Shown here: positions 1 to 8,872 of the stretch, in pieces
Position numbering within the stretch: the first letter of the stretch is position 1
How the letters are laid out: each line of letters starts with the position of its first letter
Assembly: GCA_900551855.1 (NCBI GenBank)
Contig: URXM01000003.1
Coordinates: 1-64,000 of the forward strand
DNA length: 64,000 bases
Source: an uncultured Eubacteriales bacterium
GTDB lineage: Bacteria > Bacillota > Clostridia > Christensenellales > UBA1242
Direction of reading: 5' to 3'
Notes under the pieces: model-generated
What the model was told of the DNA's origin: nothing
The model's database searches: none
What the model saw: only the letters and a program-made list of their open reading frames with translations
Position numbers and translations under genes: made by a program

Positions 1-587
1 CAATAAGATGGAGAGTGAGTGACTATGGAGTGTCAAGCACATCATATCCAAGTGGCTGGAGTGCCTACGGAACATATAAAACAAACTTTACAGTTGTGAG
101 TGATAGAGTGCTCACGATAGGTGCTGTTGAGAGTGATAATGTTAAAGAAGGTTGGGCATTTACAAGCAGTGATATGTACAGCAATATACGCAAATTAAAT
201 CAAGCACAAACATCGACTAATTTCTCTGTCAATGTTTCAAATAAGCAAAGTTCTACAAATTACACATATTACAAGTTTGGAGGAACTGGACAGCAAGATA
301 AAGTTGTTTCAGTTTCACAAACTGAAGATGGTGTAAGAGTGGCATCAAAAGAAGAGATAGATGTAGATGACTATTTGACAGATTATTCAGCCAAAGCGAG
401 TGACATGGTATGTTTCTTGCTTGGATGTGGAACAGATGACAAGGTAGAATATTGGACGAGAAACTTAGGTACAAATCTTGGAAATGGACAAGTTGTTGGA
501 GAGAATGGAGTTTTAAACTCTTGTTGGCTTGGAAATGTCAGAGGCGTTAGATTGTCACTGACAATGGCTAATGGTAGTAGAATTTAA
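1..587 (+). CDS. C-terminal part of a secreted or surface protein (DUF6273-like end), 5' end outside the window
   Basis: The reading frame is already open at base 3 and stops at 587, so this is the last ~195 codons of a longer protein. The segment is rich in Ser, Thr, Asn and Gly, with no membrane anchor. Its end (YWTRNLG, then a Gly/Asn stretch, then GVRLSLTMANGSRI) has the layout of the DUF6273-type C-terminal module of clostridial surface proteins: a YW.R motif, an observed-value loop, and a final G.R strand. That assignment is by eye. No catalytic motif is visible and the function is unknown. A strong terminator follows directly, so it ends its transcription unit. Confidence 0.55.
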   Translation, partial: IRWRVSDYGVSSTSYPSGWSAYGTYKTNFTVVSDRVLTIGAVESDNVKEGWAFTSSDMYSNIRKLNQAQTSTNFSVNVSNKQSSTNYTYYKFGGTGQQDKVVSVSQTEDGVRVASKEEIDVDDYLTDYSAKASDMVCFLLGCGTDDKVEYWTRNLGTNLGNGQVVGENGVLNSCWLGNVRGVRLSLTMANGSRI

Positions 588-617
588 AAAAGAGAGCAAT
601 AACTCTCTTTTTCTTTT
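587..617 (+). terminator. Rho-independent terminator after the surface protein
   Basis: A perfect 10-bp stem (AAAAAGAGAG with CTCTCTTTTT) closes a six-base loop and runs into a T-rich tract. It overlaps the stop codon of the upstream gene. Confidence 0.85.
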
Positions 618-645
618 GACTTTTATTTACTTTTTTTGTTATAGT
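616..645 (+). promoter_or_regulatory. Probable promoter of plsX-rnc-smc-ftsY
   Basis: TTGACT at 616-621 and TATAGT at 640-645 are separated by 18 bases, directly behind the previous terminator. The predicted leader is about 78 bases. No clear FapR operator was recognised in it. Confidence 0.6.
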
Positions 646-729
646 AATAATGGTTTAGTATGTATTTTACAGAAAGTTTTGTGTGAGATATTATACCATT
701 ATTATCATTTATTTTTGAGGTTTTAAACT

Positions 730-1746
730 ATGAAAGTTGTTGTTGATGCTTTTGGTGGAGATAATGCACCTTTGGAAGTTGTTGAGGGAGCAGTTCTTGC
801 AGTCAATAGAAACAAAGATTTGACTGTCGTTTTGACAGGTGATGAAAACAAAATTAAAGAAATTTTGAAGGGTAGAACAGAAAGAATTGAAATTGTTAAT
901 GCCAGCGATGTCATAACAAATGATGATGTCCCAACTGTTGCTATTAGACAAAAGAAAGATTCTTCTTTGGTAAAGGCTTTTGACTTATTGAAAGAAGATG
1001 CTGATGTTGTCGGTTTGGTATCTGCAGGAAGCACGGGAGCAATTCTTTCTGGTGCAATAATGAAAATAGGTAGAATTAAAGGAATTTCCCGTCCTGCTCT
1101 TGCACCAATTTTGCCTACTAAAAAAGACACTGATGTTATCATTATTGATAGTGGTGCAAATGTTGATTGCAAAAGTGAAAATTTGCTTCATTTCGCTATT
1201 ATGGGTTCTGCTTATTACTCAATCGTTGAGGGAGTTAAAGAACCAAGAGTTGCACTTTTAAACAATGGAACAGAAGAGCATAAAGGAAACGAACTTACAA
1301 AAGAAACTTATCCTCTTATGAAAACTCTTCCTATAAATTTTGTTGGAAACGCAGAAGCAAGAGAAGTTATGTCAGGAAATGTTGATGTTATCGTAACTGA
1401 TGGATTTGCTGGAAATGTCCTTTTGAAAGGTGTTGAAGGTGCTGCAAGTGGAATTTTATCTACACTTAAAAGTGCTATCAAATCTAGTTTTTCTGCAAAA
1501 ATTGGATATTTGTTTATGAGAAAAGCTTTCAAAAAATTGAAAACAAAACTTGATATAAACAAGCATGGCGGTGCTCCATTTTTGGGGTGCAAAAAACTTG
1601 TTGTAAAAAATCACGGCTCTTGCGGTAGAGAAAACATTTGTGCTTCAATTATGCAAGTTGTCAAACTTCACGAAAACAAATTGAATGAAAAAATTGAAAA
1701 AATGATTGAAGAAATGACAAAAAAGATTGAGGTTTCAAATGGTTAG
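730..1746 (+). CDS. plsX: Phosphate acyltransferase PlsX
   Basis: PlsX converts acyl-ACP to acyl-phosphate, the donor used by PlsY in phosphatidic acid synthesis at the membrane. The 338-residue product is of normal length and opens with the family signature VVVDAFGGDNAP. It later has the SAGSTGA and DGFAGN motifs typical of the family. A GAGG ribosome binding site precedes ATG 730. It overlaps rnc by eight bases. In many Bacillota fabD, fabG and acpP lie between plsX and rnc; here they are absent, so ACP must be encoded elsewhere. Confidence 0.95.
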   Translation: MKVVVDAFGGDNAPLEVVEGAVLAVNRNKDLTVVLTGDENKIKEILKGRTERIEIVNASDVITNDDVPTVAIRQKKDSSLVKAFDLLKEDADVVGLVSAGSTGAILSGAIMKIGRIKGISRPALAPILPTKKDTDVIIIDSGANVDCKSENLLHFAIMGSAYYSIVEGVKEPRVALLNNGTEEHKGNELTKETYPLMKTLPINFVGNAEAREVMSGNVDVIVTDGFAGNVLLKGVEGAASGILSTLKSAIKSSFSAKIGYLFMRKAFKKLKTKLDINKHGGAPFLGCKKLVVKNHGSCGRENICASIMQVVKLHENKLNEKIEKMIEEMTKKIEVSNG

Positions 1747-2359
1747 TAAAAAAATTGGTTATGAATTTAAGGATAAAAACATCTTAAAAAGAGCGTTGAC
1801 TCATCCTTCAAAATCAAAAGAAAATTATCAAAGATTGGAGTTTTTGGGAGATTCTATTTTAAACTTTCTTGTTGGTGAATATCTGTTTAAACATTGCGAC
1901 AAGCAAGAAGGGGAATTGACAGTTTTGAGATCTCATTTTGTTTCTGAAGATTATTTGTCTCAATGTTTTGACGAAATGAATTTGTCTGAAGATGTTATTG
2001 CAGGGAAAAGTTTGAACAATGAAATCACTCCTGCTATTAAGGGAGATATCATTGAATCAATTATTGCTGGAATATATCTTGATAGCGATTTGGATACGGC
2101 AAGAAATTTCATTATTGACAAACTTCACATCGAAAATTTTGAAGAAGCAAAAAACGACAACTACAAATCTCAACTTCAAGAATTGGTGCAAGCAAACTTT
2201 AAATGCGCTATGAAATATGAGACTTCCAAAGTTGACGACTACTTTGAAGCAAAGTTTTATATGGACGAAGACTTGGTGGCTGTTGGTTATGGAAAAGACA
2301 AAACTAAGGCAGAACAAAATTGTGCTTATGTTGCGTTGAATAAATTATTTGTTGACTAG
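1739..2359 (+). CDS. rnc: Ribonuclease III
   Basis: Endoribonuclease that cuts double-stranded RNA during rRNA maturation and mRNA turnover. The 206-residue product has the signature RLEFLGDSIL near residue 37, the second acidic site GDIIESIIAGIYLD near residue 105, and a C-terminal dsRNA-binding domain that ends with KTKAEQNCA. It is slightly shorter than typical (220-250). ATG 1739 is chosen over an upstream in-frame start because the GAGG at 1729-1732 is well spaced from it. It overlaps the plsX stop, which suggests translational coupling, and smc follows 45 bases later. Confidence 0.95.
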   Translation: MVSKKIGYEFKDKNILKRALTHPSKSKENYQRLEFLGDSILNFLVGEYLFKHCDKQEGELTVLRSHFVSEDYLSQCFDEMNLSEDVIAGKSLNNEITPAIKGDIIESIIAGIYLDSDLDTARNFIIDKLHIENFEEAKNDNYKSQLQELVQANFKCAMKYETSKVDDYFEAKFYMDEDLVAVGYGKDKTKAEQNCAYVALNKLFVD

Positions 2360-2404
2360 ACAAGTTATAAATTTATAACTTTTGTCAGTTGGTAAGGTGG
2401 GTAT

Positions 2405-5400
2405 ATGTATTTTAAAAAGATTGAAATGATTGGTTTTAAATCATTCGCAGACAGAACTGTTATTGAATTTAATGGTGGATTTACTGCTATTGTTGGACCT
2501 AATGGTTGTGGCAAGAGCAATGTTTCTGATGCTATTCGTTGGGTTCTTGGTGAGCAGAGTGCAAAGTCTTTGCGTGGCGACAACATGCAAGATGTTATTT
2601 TTAAGGGAACTGAAAAAAGAAAAAGTTTGTCTTATTGTGAAGTCACTTTGACTTTTGATAACACTGACAGATTTTTCAATATTGCTTATGATGAATTGTC
2701 AATAACAAGAAAACTTTACCGTTCTGGCGAAAGTGAATATTTGATAAACAAAAATACTTGCCGTTTGCGTGATATTACTGACTTGCTTTTTGACAGTGGT
2801 ATAGGTAAAAATGGTTATTCTGTCATTGGGCAGGGTAAAGTAAGCGAAATCGTCGATGAAAAGCCTGAAGAACGCCGTGGAATGTTTGAAGAGGCGGCTG
2901 GTATTGCAAAGTTTAAGTCTCGTAAAGATGAAGCTGAAAGAAAGTTGGAAAGAACCAGAGACAATTTGGTCCGTATTGACGACATTCGTGCTGAAATTGA
3001 CAGACAGATGGGACCACTTCGTAAACAAGCCGAAGATGCTAAAAAATACCTTGAATACAAAGGTCAACTTAAAGACTTGGAAGTCAATGCTTATATCTAT
3101 CAATATGAGCATGCAAGCGTTTTAAAAGATCAAATCAAAGCAAAATTGCAAGCTATTGATGAAGAAATGTTTGCAAGACAGACTGATCTTGACAATATAA
3201 CAAAAGAATATGCTGAAAATATGGACAAGTTGTCTGATTATGACAAACAAATTGCAAACTTGAATGACGAACTTTTGAGACTCACTGTCGAACTTGAAAA
3301 ACAAGAAGGAGAGACAAAGGTTACTCGTGAAAGAATAAACTACACTCAAAGAGAAAATGACAGAATAAATCTTGATTTGACAAATGCACAAACTGTTATT
3401 GAAGCGTGCGAAGAACAAGAAAAAAGTAAGAATGAAGAACATGCAAAACTTGAAGAGCGTTTGAGTGTTTTAAACACAACTTATGAAAATCTTTCTGACA
3501 AACATTTGAAGATTGTTGATGAGATGTCTTTAAGCGAAACAGAAACAGGGGAATCTCAACAAAAAATTATTGAAACTTTGGGTTCTCTTTCTGATGTTAA
3601 GAGTAATGTTTCAAGACTGGAAACAGAGAAAAATTTGTTAATTCAAAACAAAGAAAATCTTGAAAAGAATTTGAAAGATGTTGAAGAAAAAATCTCTGCA
3701 GTAAAACAATCTAGTCAAGCAAGCAAAGAAGTTATTGAAAAAGCTTCAAAAGAATTTAAGGAAGTTAAAGACAAACAAGAAGAACTCTCTGGAAGAATTT
3801 TTGTTTCAACAAAAGATGTTGCAGAACTTGAAACTGAAAGAGCAAACTTGATTACACAAATCAAAGTTTACGAAAACAGAAGAAAACTCTTGACTGAAAT
3901 GCAAGCAGAATATGAAGGCTATGCACAAAGCGTTAGAAAAATTTTGAAAGAAAGTGAAAGAAATTCTGCCTTCAACAGTAAAATGGTCGGAGTTTTGGCT
4001 TCTTTGATAAAAGTTCCTGCTCAATTTGAAACTGCCATTGAAGTCGCTTTGGGAAATGCCGTTCAAAACATTGTTACATACAATGAAGACGGGGCAAAAG
4101 ACCTGATTGCTTATTTGAAAGAAAACAAATTTGGTCGTGCAACATTCTTGCCTATTAGCAGTATGCGTAGGCGTGATATGGATGAAAGAAGTGTTGCTGG
4201 ACGCAAAGGCGTTTTTGGTGTTGCTAGCAAACTTATTTCTTATGATAAGAAGATTGACAATGTTATCAGCAACTTGCTTGGTGGAACTGTTGTTGTGGAC
4301 ACACTTGCTACTGCTGTTGACATTGCAAGAGACAACAGATTTTCATTTAAGATTGTCACACTTGATGGAGATGTTGTAAGCACACAAGGTTCTCTTACTG
4401 GTGGTAGCAAGCGTAGTGAAGCAGTAAATTTGATTTCTCGTCAAAGAGAAATTGAAACATTGGCAACTGAAATTGAGAAGTTGACTCAAAAAGAATATGA
4501 AATCAAAAACAAAATAGATTATCTTAAAGTTGATTTAAATGCCTCAAAAACGGCAGAAAAACAAATTCTTGAACAGAAAAACGAACTTGAAATAAACCTT
4601 GCAAAAGAGCAAGAAAAACTCGAAGCAATAAACAAGGATTTGGCAGAACTTGAAGATGAGAAAAATGTTTATGAAATGGAAAAAACTTCCGTTTCCAACA
4701 AATTGAAGTTGATTGAGCAAGATTTGTCTCAAACAAATTTGGTTCAAAATGCTTTGAGTGGAAACAAGGAAGATGCTGATCTTTTGATTAAACAAAAGCA
4801 AGAGCACTACAATCAAATCAGAAAAGAAAGAGATGAGATTGTGGCAAATATGACAACTGTTAAGGTTGAAATTGCATCTTGTGAAGCACAAATTAAGTCT
4901 TTGAAAGAAGATTTGGACAGAATTTTGCTTGAAAAAGACAAACAAATTTCAAATATTGAAACTTTGAAATCTCATTTGGCTGAAAACAACAAATTTATTG
5001 AAAGTGCTGAAGAGATGATAAGAGTTCAAATTGAAAATGCAAAACCATCTTTAGCTAAAGACAATTTGCAAAAGATCAGAAAAGAAAGAGAAAATCTTGA
5101 AAATAGCAAGGTTTCAATCTCTGCAAGTATAAAAAAATTGGATGAAGATAAAACTTCTACAATGGAAGAAATTTCAAAAGTAAACGATAAGAAGTATCGT
5201 GAAGAAGCAAACTTGACAAAAGTTGACACCGAACTTGAAGCTATGCAAGAGAGAATTTATGAAGAATACAGTTTGACATATTCAAGTTGTTTGGAATTTA
5301 GAAGGCCTGATTTTGAAATTAAAGAGGCACTTATAAGCATAAACAAATTGAAGAAAGATATTTCTGCTCTTGGTTATGTAAATGTTCACGCTATTGAAGA

Positions 5401-5992
5401 TTGCTCTACTTTGCTTGAAAGATATAATGATATGACAACTCAATCTGACGACTTGAAAAAGGCAGAAGAAGATTTGGTTAAGATTATCAAAGATTTGTCT
5501 AATGAAATGCTTACAAAGTTTAATGACGAATTTCAAAAGATTAACGACAGCTTTAAGGTTGTGTTTAGAGAATTGTTTGGCGGTGGAAATGCCAGATTGG
5601 AACTTACTGAAGCTGAAGATCCTCTCAATGCAGGGGTAGAAATTATGGTTCAACTTCCTGGTAAGGCAGCAAACAAACTTTCTCTTTTGAGTGGTGGTGA
5701 AAAGACTTTGACTGCGATTGCATTGCTGTTCTCAATTTTGAGACTTAAGCCATTGCCATTCTCATTGTTGGACGAAATTGAAGCTGCTCTTGATGATGCA
5801 AACATTGAAAGATTTGCTTTGTATCTTAAGAAACTTTCTCAAACAACTCAATTTATTGTCATTACACACAGAAAACCTACTATGGAATTGGCTGACAGTC
5901 TTTATGGTGTGACAATGGAAGAAAAGGGTGTTTCTAAGATTGTTTCTGTTAAACTTGCAGATGCTATTAAACAAGCAGAACAAGCAAACTAA
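2405..5992 (+). CDS. smc: Chromosome segregation/condensation ATPase SMC
   Basis: Full-length 1195-residue SMC, the core of bacterial condensin with ScpA/ScpB. Walker A (GPNGCGKSN) lies near residue 32. Long coiled coils flank a hinge at about residues 525-680, with LDGDVVSTQGSLTGGS at its end. The C-terminal head carries the ABC signature LSGGEKTL and a Walker B reading LLDEIEAALDD, where many homologues read DEVDAALDD. It lies in the rnc-smc-ftsY order common in Bacillota. A purine-rich GGTGGG stretch precedes ATG 2405, and ftsY follows 11 bases after the stop. Confidence 0.97.
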   Translation: MYFKKIEMIGFKSFADRTVIEFNGGFTAIVGPNGCGKSNVSDAIRWVLGEQSAKSLRGDNMQDVIFKGTEKRKSLSYCEVTLTFDNTDRFFNIAYDELSITRKLYRSGESEYLINKNTCRLRDITDLLFDSGIGKNGYSVIGQGKVSEIVDEKPEERRGMFEEAAGIAKFKSRKDEAERKLERTRDNLVRIDDIRAEIDRQMGPLRKQAEDAKKYLEYKGQLKDLEVNAYIYQYEHASVLKDQIKAKLQAIDEEMFARQTDLDNITKEYAENMDKLSDYDKQIANLNDELLRLTVELEKQEGETKVTRERINYTQRENDRINLDLTNAQTVIEACEEQEKSKNEEHAKLEERLSVLNTTYENLSDKHLKIVDEMSLSETETGESQQKIIETLGSLSDVKSNVSRLETEKNLLIQNKENLEKNLKDVEEKISAVKQSSQASKEVIEKASKEFKEVKDKQEELSGRIFVSTKDVAELETERANLITQIKVYENRRKLLTEMQAEYEGYAQSVRKILKESERNSAFNSKMVGVLASLIKVPAQFETAIEVALGNAVQNIVTYNEDGAKDLIAYLKENKFGRATFLPISSMRRRDMDERSVAGRKGVFGVASKLISYDKKIDNVISNLLGGTVVVDTLATAVDIARDNRFSFKIVTLDGDVVSTQGSLTGGSKRSEAVNLISRQREIETLATEIEKLTQKEYEIKNKIDYLKVDLNASKTAEKQILEQKNELEINLAKEQEKLEAINKDLAELEDEKNVYEMEKTSVSNKLKLIEQDLSQTNLVQNALSGNKEDADLLIKQKQEHYNQIRKERDEIVANMTTVKVEIASCEAQIKSLKEDLDRILLEKDKQISNIETLKSHLAENNKFIESAEEMIRVQIENAKPSLAKDNLQKIRKERENLENSKVSISASIKKLDEDKTSTMEEISKVNDKKYREEANLTKVDTELEAMQERIYEEYSLTYSSCLEFRRPDFEIKEALISINKLKKDISALGYVNVHAIEDCSTLLERYNDMTTQSDDLKKAEEDLVKIIKDLSNEMLTKFNDEFQKINDSFKVVFRELFGGGNARLELTEAEDPLNAGVEIMVQLPGKAANKLSLLSGGEKTLTAIALLFSILRLKPLPFSLLDEIEAALDDANIERFALYLKKLSQTTQFIVITHRKPTMELADSLYGVTMEEKGVSKIVSVKLADAIKQAEQAN

Positions 5993-6003
5993 AAAGGAGA
6001 TTT

Positions 6004-6900
6004 ATGGGACTTTTTAAAAGAATTGGTGAGGCGTTGAAAAAGACAAAAGATGCATTTAATCGAAAGATTGATGCTCTTTTGAGCCACGGCGAAGTTGATG
6101 ATGAACTTTTTGATGATTTGACAGACATTTTGATTTCTTGTGATATCGGAGTCAAATCTTCTATGGAAATCGTTGAAGAATTGAGAGACGAATGTCACAA
6201 AAAGAAAGTAAGAAAAGCAGAAGGTGTGAAATCTTTGCTTAAGGAGATTATTCAAGGTTATTTTGAAGATGCTCCAAAGATTGAAATTGAATATCCTGCT
6301 GTCATTACTGTGATAGGTGTGAATGGTGTTGGAAAAACAACAACCATTGGGAAACTTGCCAATTATTTTAAAAATCAAAAAAAGAGTGTGACTCTTGTGG
6401 CTGGAGATACATTTAGGGCAGCCGCATCTTCACAACTTAACGAATGGGCTTCAAGGACCAAAACAAGAATAATCAAGCACGCAGAAGGTGCAGATGCTGG
6501 TGCTGTTGTGTTTGATGGTATTGCAAGTGCAAAAGCAAATGATACAGATGTTTTGCTTGTTGACACTGCCGGAAGACTTCACACAAAAACCAATCTTATG
6601 TCAGAATTGCAAAAGATTGACAAGATTATAGACAGAGAATATCCAAACGCTCACAAATATACTTTTATTGTTTTGGATGCAACAACAGGACAAAATGCAT
6701 TATCTCAAATTCACTCTTTTGATGAGTATTGTCATATAGATGGAATTGTTTTGACAAAACTTGACGGAACGGCAAAAGGTGGGGTGATCATTGCAATTGA
6801 AAAAGAATATAAATTGCCAGTCGTTTTTGTTGGAACAGGTGAAACAGTTGAAGATCTTGACAAATTTGACACAAAAGAATTTGTCGATGCATTGTATTAG
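6004..6900 (+). CDS. ftsY: Signal recognition particle receptor FtsY
   Basis: SRP-family GTPase that receives Ffh-ribosome-nascent chain complexes at the membrane. The 298-residue product has a short acidic/basic N domain, then G1 GVNGVGKTTTIGKLA near residue 104, DTFRAAA, the DTAGRL G3 motif, TKLDGTAKGG (G4), and the closing GTGE..EDLDKFD signature. It lacks the long acidic A domain of proteobacterial FtsY, as usual in Bacillota. A GGAG site is well placed before ATG 6004. It is the last gene of the operon; a bidirectional terminator follows. Confidence 0.97.
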   Translation: MGLFKRIGEALKKTKDAFNRKIDALLSHGEVDDELFDDLTDILISCDIGVKSSMEIVEELRDECHKKKVRKAEGVKSLLKEIIQGYFEDAPKIEIEYPAVITVIGVNGVGKTTTIGKLANYFKNQKKSVTLVAGDTFRAAASSQLNEWASRTKTRIIKHAEGADAGAVVFDGIASAKANDTDVLLVDTAGRLHTKTNLMSELQKIDKIIDREYPNAHKYTFIVLDATTGQNALSQIHSFDEYCHIDGIVLTKLDGTAKGGVIIAIEKEYKLPVVFVGTGETVEDLDKFDTKEFVDALY

Positions 6901-6917
6901 TATGCAATAATTATACT

Positions 6918-6947
6918 GCGTATTACACAATATATTGTGTGTTATGC
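6918..6947. repeat. AT-rich palindrome, copy A of a two-copy intergenic repeat
   Basis: A 30-base near-perfect palindrome: 15 positions per arm, one mismatch and two G-T pairs. It is centred on ACAATATATTGT and sits between ftsY and the next terminator. Its reverse complement resembles the palindrome at 34631-34658, sharing TTGCATAA, ACA, ATATAT and GTGTA blocks in order. It may be a REP-like element or a protein-binding palindrome; the sequence alone does not decide. Confidence 0.55.
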
Positions 6948-6950
6948 AAT

Positions 6951-6986
6951 AAAAAAGACACTAACAATAGTGTCTTTATTTTTTTG
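6951..6986. terminator. Bidirectional terminator between ftsY and the convergent unknown gene
   Basis: GACACTA (6957-6963) pairs perfectly with TAGTGTC (6968-6974) around a four-base loop. A-tracts on the left and T-tracts on the right allow termination from both strands. Confidence 0.85.
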
Positions 6987-6992
6987 TTTAAA

Positions 6993-7844
6993 TTATTTGA
7001 TACGATCCTTTTCTGGAGGATTTGCTTTTAATTCATTGCCATCCATTCTTTTTGTTGCGTATGACAAATCAGTATCAGAACAACTTTTCAACAAGCCGGC
7101 AAAAGCTTTGTAATTTATCTTTTCTTCTTCAGTCAATTCTGGATTTTCAAGTTGATGTGCTACTGCTTCTGTCAAAGCTGTGACTGTCAAATTTTTGATT
7201 ATTGGATTTCTTGATAATTTTGCGTTTTTCAAAACATAACTTACATCATCAGCAGGAGGCATAAAGATACCAAATTCCATATTTTCCAACAACATATTTG
7301 CATTGTTTTCAACAAATGTTTTCATAATTGCTGGATAACTCTTGAATGATTTTGTTTGTTTGTAGTCAAGAGAAATGTCAATGTCTTTAAGTTTTGCTCC
7401 TTCAATCATATCCATAAATTTATCTTCAAATTGCAATGTTTCCAAATATTCTGGATTTTCTTTCAATGTTTTAGCCAAAACTTCGTACTCTTCTTTTGAA
7501 ATTCCTTTAGTTAATCTAAATTCGTTTTTTGTCATTGAAATATAGAACATACTTGCATAAGCTTTGAGCATAATTGCATCTACTTTTTCTGCATAGAAGA
7601 TTGTGTGTTCAAGATATTCTATTGTTTGAGAGAACAAGAAATCTCCTTCTTTTGTCCCAACTGCATATAATGACATAGGATTTCTTCCAAAGTAGAAATA
7701 ATATTGTCCTGGGCCTGCTATTTTTATTCCAAAACTTGTTGTTTGAAGTTGTTTATCAATCAAATCGGCAGGTTTTTCCATATTTGTGTGTCTTTTTGTG
7801 TAAATTTTATAATATAAGGAATTTTTAAAATTTTTAACTTTCAT
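6993..7844 (-). CDS. Conserved-looking hypothetical protein, 283 residues
   Basis: No family recognised. The product is soluble-looking and predominantly helical, with several charged helices in its second half (for example ENPELTEEEKINYKA). No signal peptide or transmembrane segment is seen. The start is set at ATG 7844 because AAAGGAG lies six bases upstream of it; the open frame extends to 7889 but without a ribosome site. It is a monocistronic gene convergent with ftsY and divergent from sigK. Function cannot be inferred from context. Confidence 0.7.
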   Translation of the reverse strand: MKVKNFKNSLYYKIYTKRHTNMEKPADLIDKQLQTTSFGIKIAGPGQYYFYFGRNPMSLYAVGTKEGDFLFSQTIEYLEHTIFYAEKVDAIMLKAYASMFYISMTKNEFRLTKGISKEEYEVLAKTLKENPEYLETLQFEDKFMDMIEGAKLKDIDISLDYKQTKSFKSYPAIMKTFVENNANMLLENMEFGIFMPPADDVSYVLKNAKLSRNPIIKNLTVTALTEAVAHQLENPELTEEEKINYKAFAGLLKSCSDTDLSYATKRMDGNELKANPPEKDRIK

Positions 7845-7979
7845 TTTCCACTCCTTTGTGCTTGTTTTTAAACCTAAGTAATGTATCACATTTCACATCT
7901 GCTGTCAATATCTATTTTTTTAATTTTGGCAAAATTCTACAAATTTCAACATATATTGTAACATCGTTAAGGAGCATTT

Positions 7980-8720
7980 ATGATTTTTGAGAGTTTTGCT
8001 TATTTTTTAAGTCGCATATGTGTTTTTACCAATTATGTAAACACTGCACAGGGATTTCCGAAGCCTTTGTCTTTGGAAGAAGAAAAAGAAGCTTTTGAAA
8101 AGATGAAACAAGGGGACAAAAAGGCTAGAGAAAAACTTATTAGCCACAATTTGAGACTTGTCGCTCACATTGTGAAAAAATATACTTATTCTCTTGAAGC
8201 AGATGATTTGCTTTCTGTCGGGACAATTGGACTTATAAAGGCTATTGATACTTTTGATTATGACAAAAAAGTTCAGTTGTCAACTTATGCCGCAAGATGC
8301 ATAAACAATGAAATTTTAATGTTGATTCGTTCCAACAAAAAACATAAGAATGTTGTTTCTTTAAACAGTTTGACAAGCAACAATGAAGATGACAAAGATT
8401 TGGAGCTTAAAGATGTTCTGGCGTCAGATGATGAAGAGATTTTTATGCAAGTTGAAAACAATTTGATTATGCAAAAAATTAAAAACATCATTTCTTCAAA
8501 ACTTGATGACAGAGAACAGGTCGTTATCAAATTGAGATATGGCATTGATTGTGATAAGGCTTTAACTCAAAAAGAAGTTGCTCAAGAGTTGGGCATTTCT
8601 CGTTCTTACATTTCCAGAATTGAGAACAAAACTTTGAAAGTAATTAAAGAAGAATTTGAAAAAGATGAGCAACAAACCGATTTTTTGCAACAAGAATCTT
8701 CATTGATTAAAAAAAATTGA
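7980..8720 (+). CDS. sigK: RNA polymerase sporulation sigma factor SigK (pro-sigma-K)
   Basis: A 246-residue sigma-70-family protein that closely matches SigK throughout. It has a hydrophobic N-terminal pro-sequence (FESFAYFLSRICVF) followed by GFPKPLS, then region 2 (ISHNLRLVAHIVKKY, STYAARCINNEILM), then a region 4 helix-turn-helix (KEVAQELGISRSYISRIENK). SigK directs late mother-cell transcription after the pro-sequence is cleaved by SpoIVFB. The gene is intact, with no skin-type prophage interruption. AAGGAG precedes ATG 7980. CATATATT at 7950-7957 loosely resembles a mother-cell sigma -10 box, but this is weak. Confidence 0.93.
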   Translation: MIFESFAYFLSRICVFTNYVNTAQGFPKPLSLEEEKEAFEKMKQGDKKAREKLISHNLRLVAHIVKKYTYSLEADDLLSVGTIGLIKAIDTFDYDKKVQLSTYAARCINNEILMLIRSNKKHKNVVSLNSLTSNNEDDKDLELKDVLASDDEEIFMQVENNLIMQKIKNIISSKLDDREQVVIKLRYGIDCDKALTQKEVAQELGISRSYISRIENKTLKVIKEEFEKDEQQTDFLQQESSLIKKN

Positions 8721-8738
8721 AAATTTGATAAATTTTGC

Positions 8739-8767
8739 TTGACAGTATTTCTTCGGCATTTTATTAT
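8739..8767 (+). promoter_or_regulatory. Promoter of the DAC-domain gene
   Basis: TTGACA (8739-8744) and TATTAT (8762-8767) with 17-base spacing form a near-consensus vegetative promoter. The predicted leader is about 98 bases and ends in a GGGAGGGG ribosome site. Confidence 0.75.
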
Positions 8768-8872
8768 AATTATATAATATATAAATAACTAGATTGCATA
8801 AAGATTTGAGATTTTGTTTCTTCAAAAATTTTAGTGATTCTTTTTGTTTGTTAGTCTTTGTGGGAGGGGCTT

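Noticed and set aside
7980..8720. Interrupted sigK with a skin-like element
   Set aside because: The sigK frame is continuous from pro-sequence to region 4; no recombinase or split is present.
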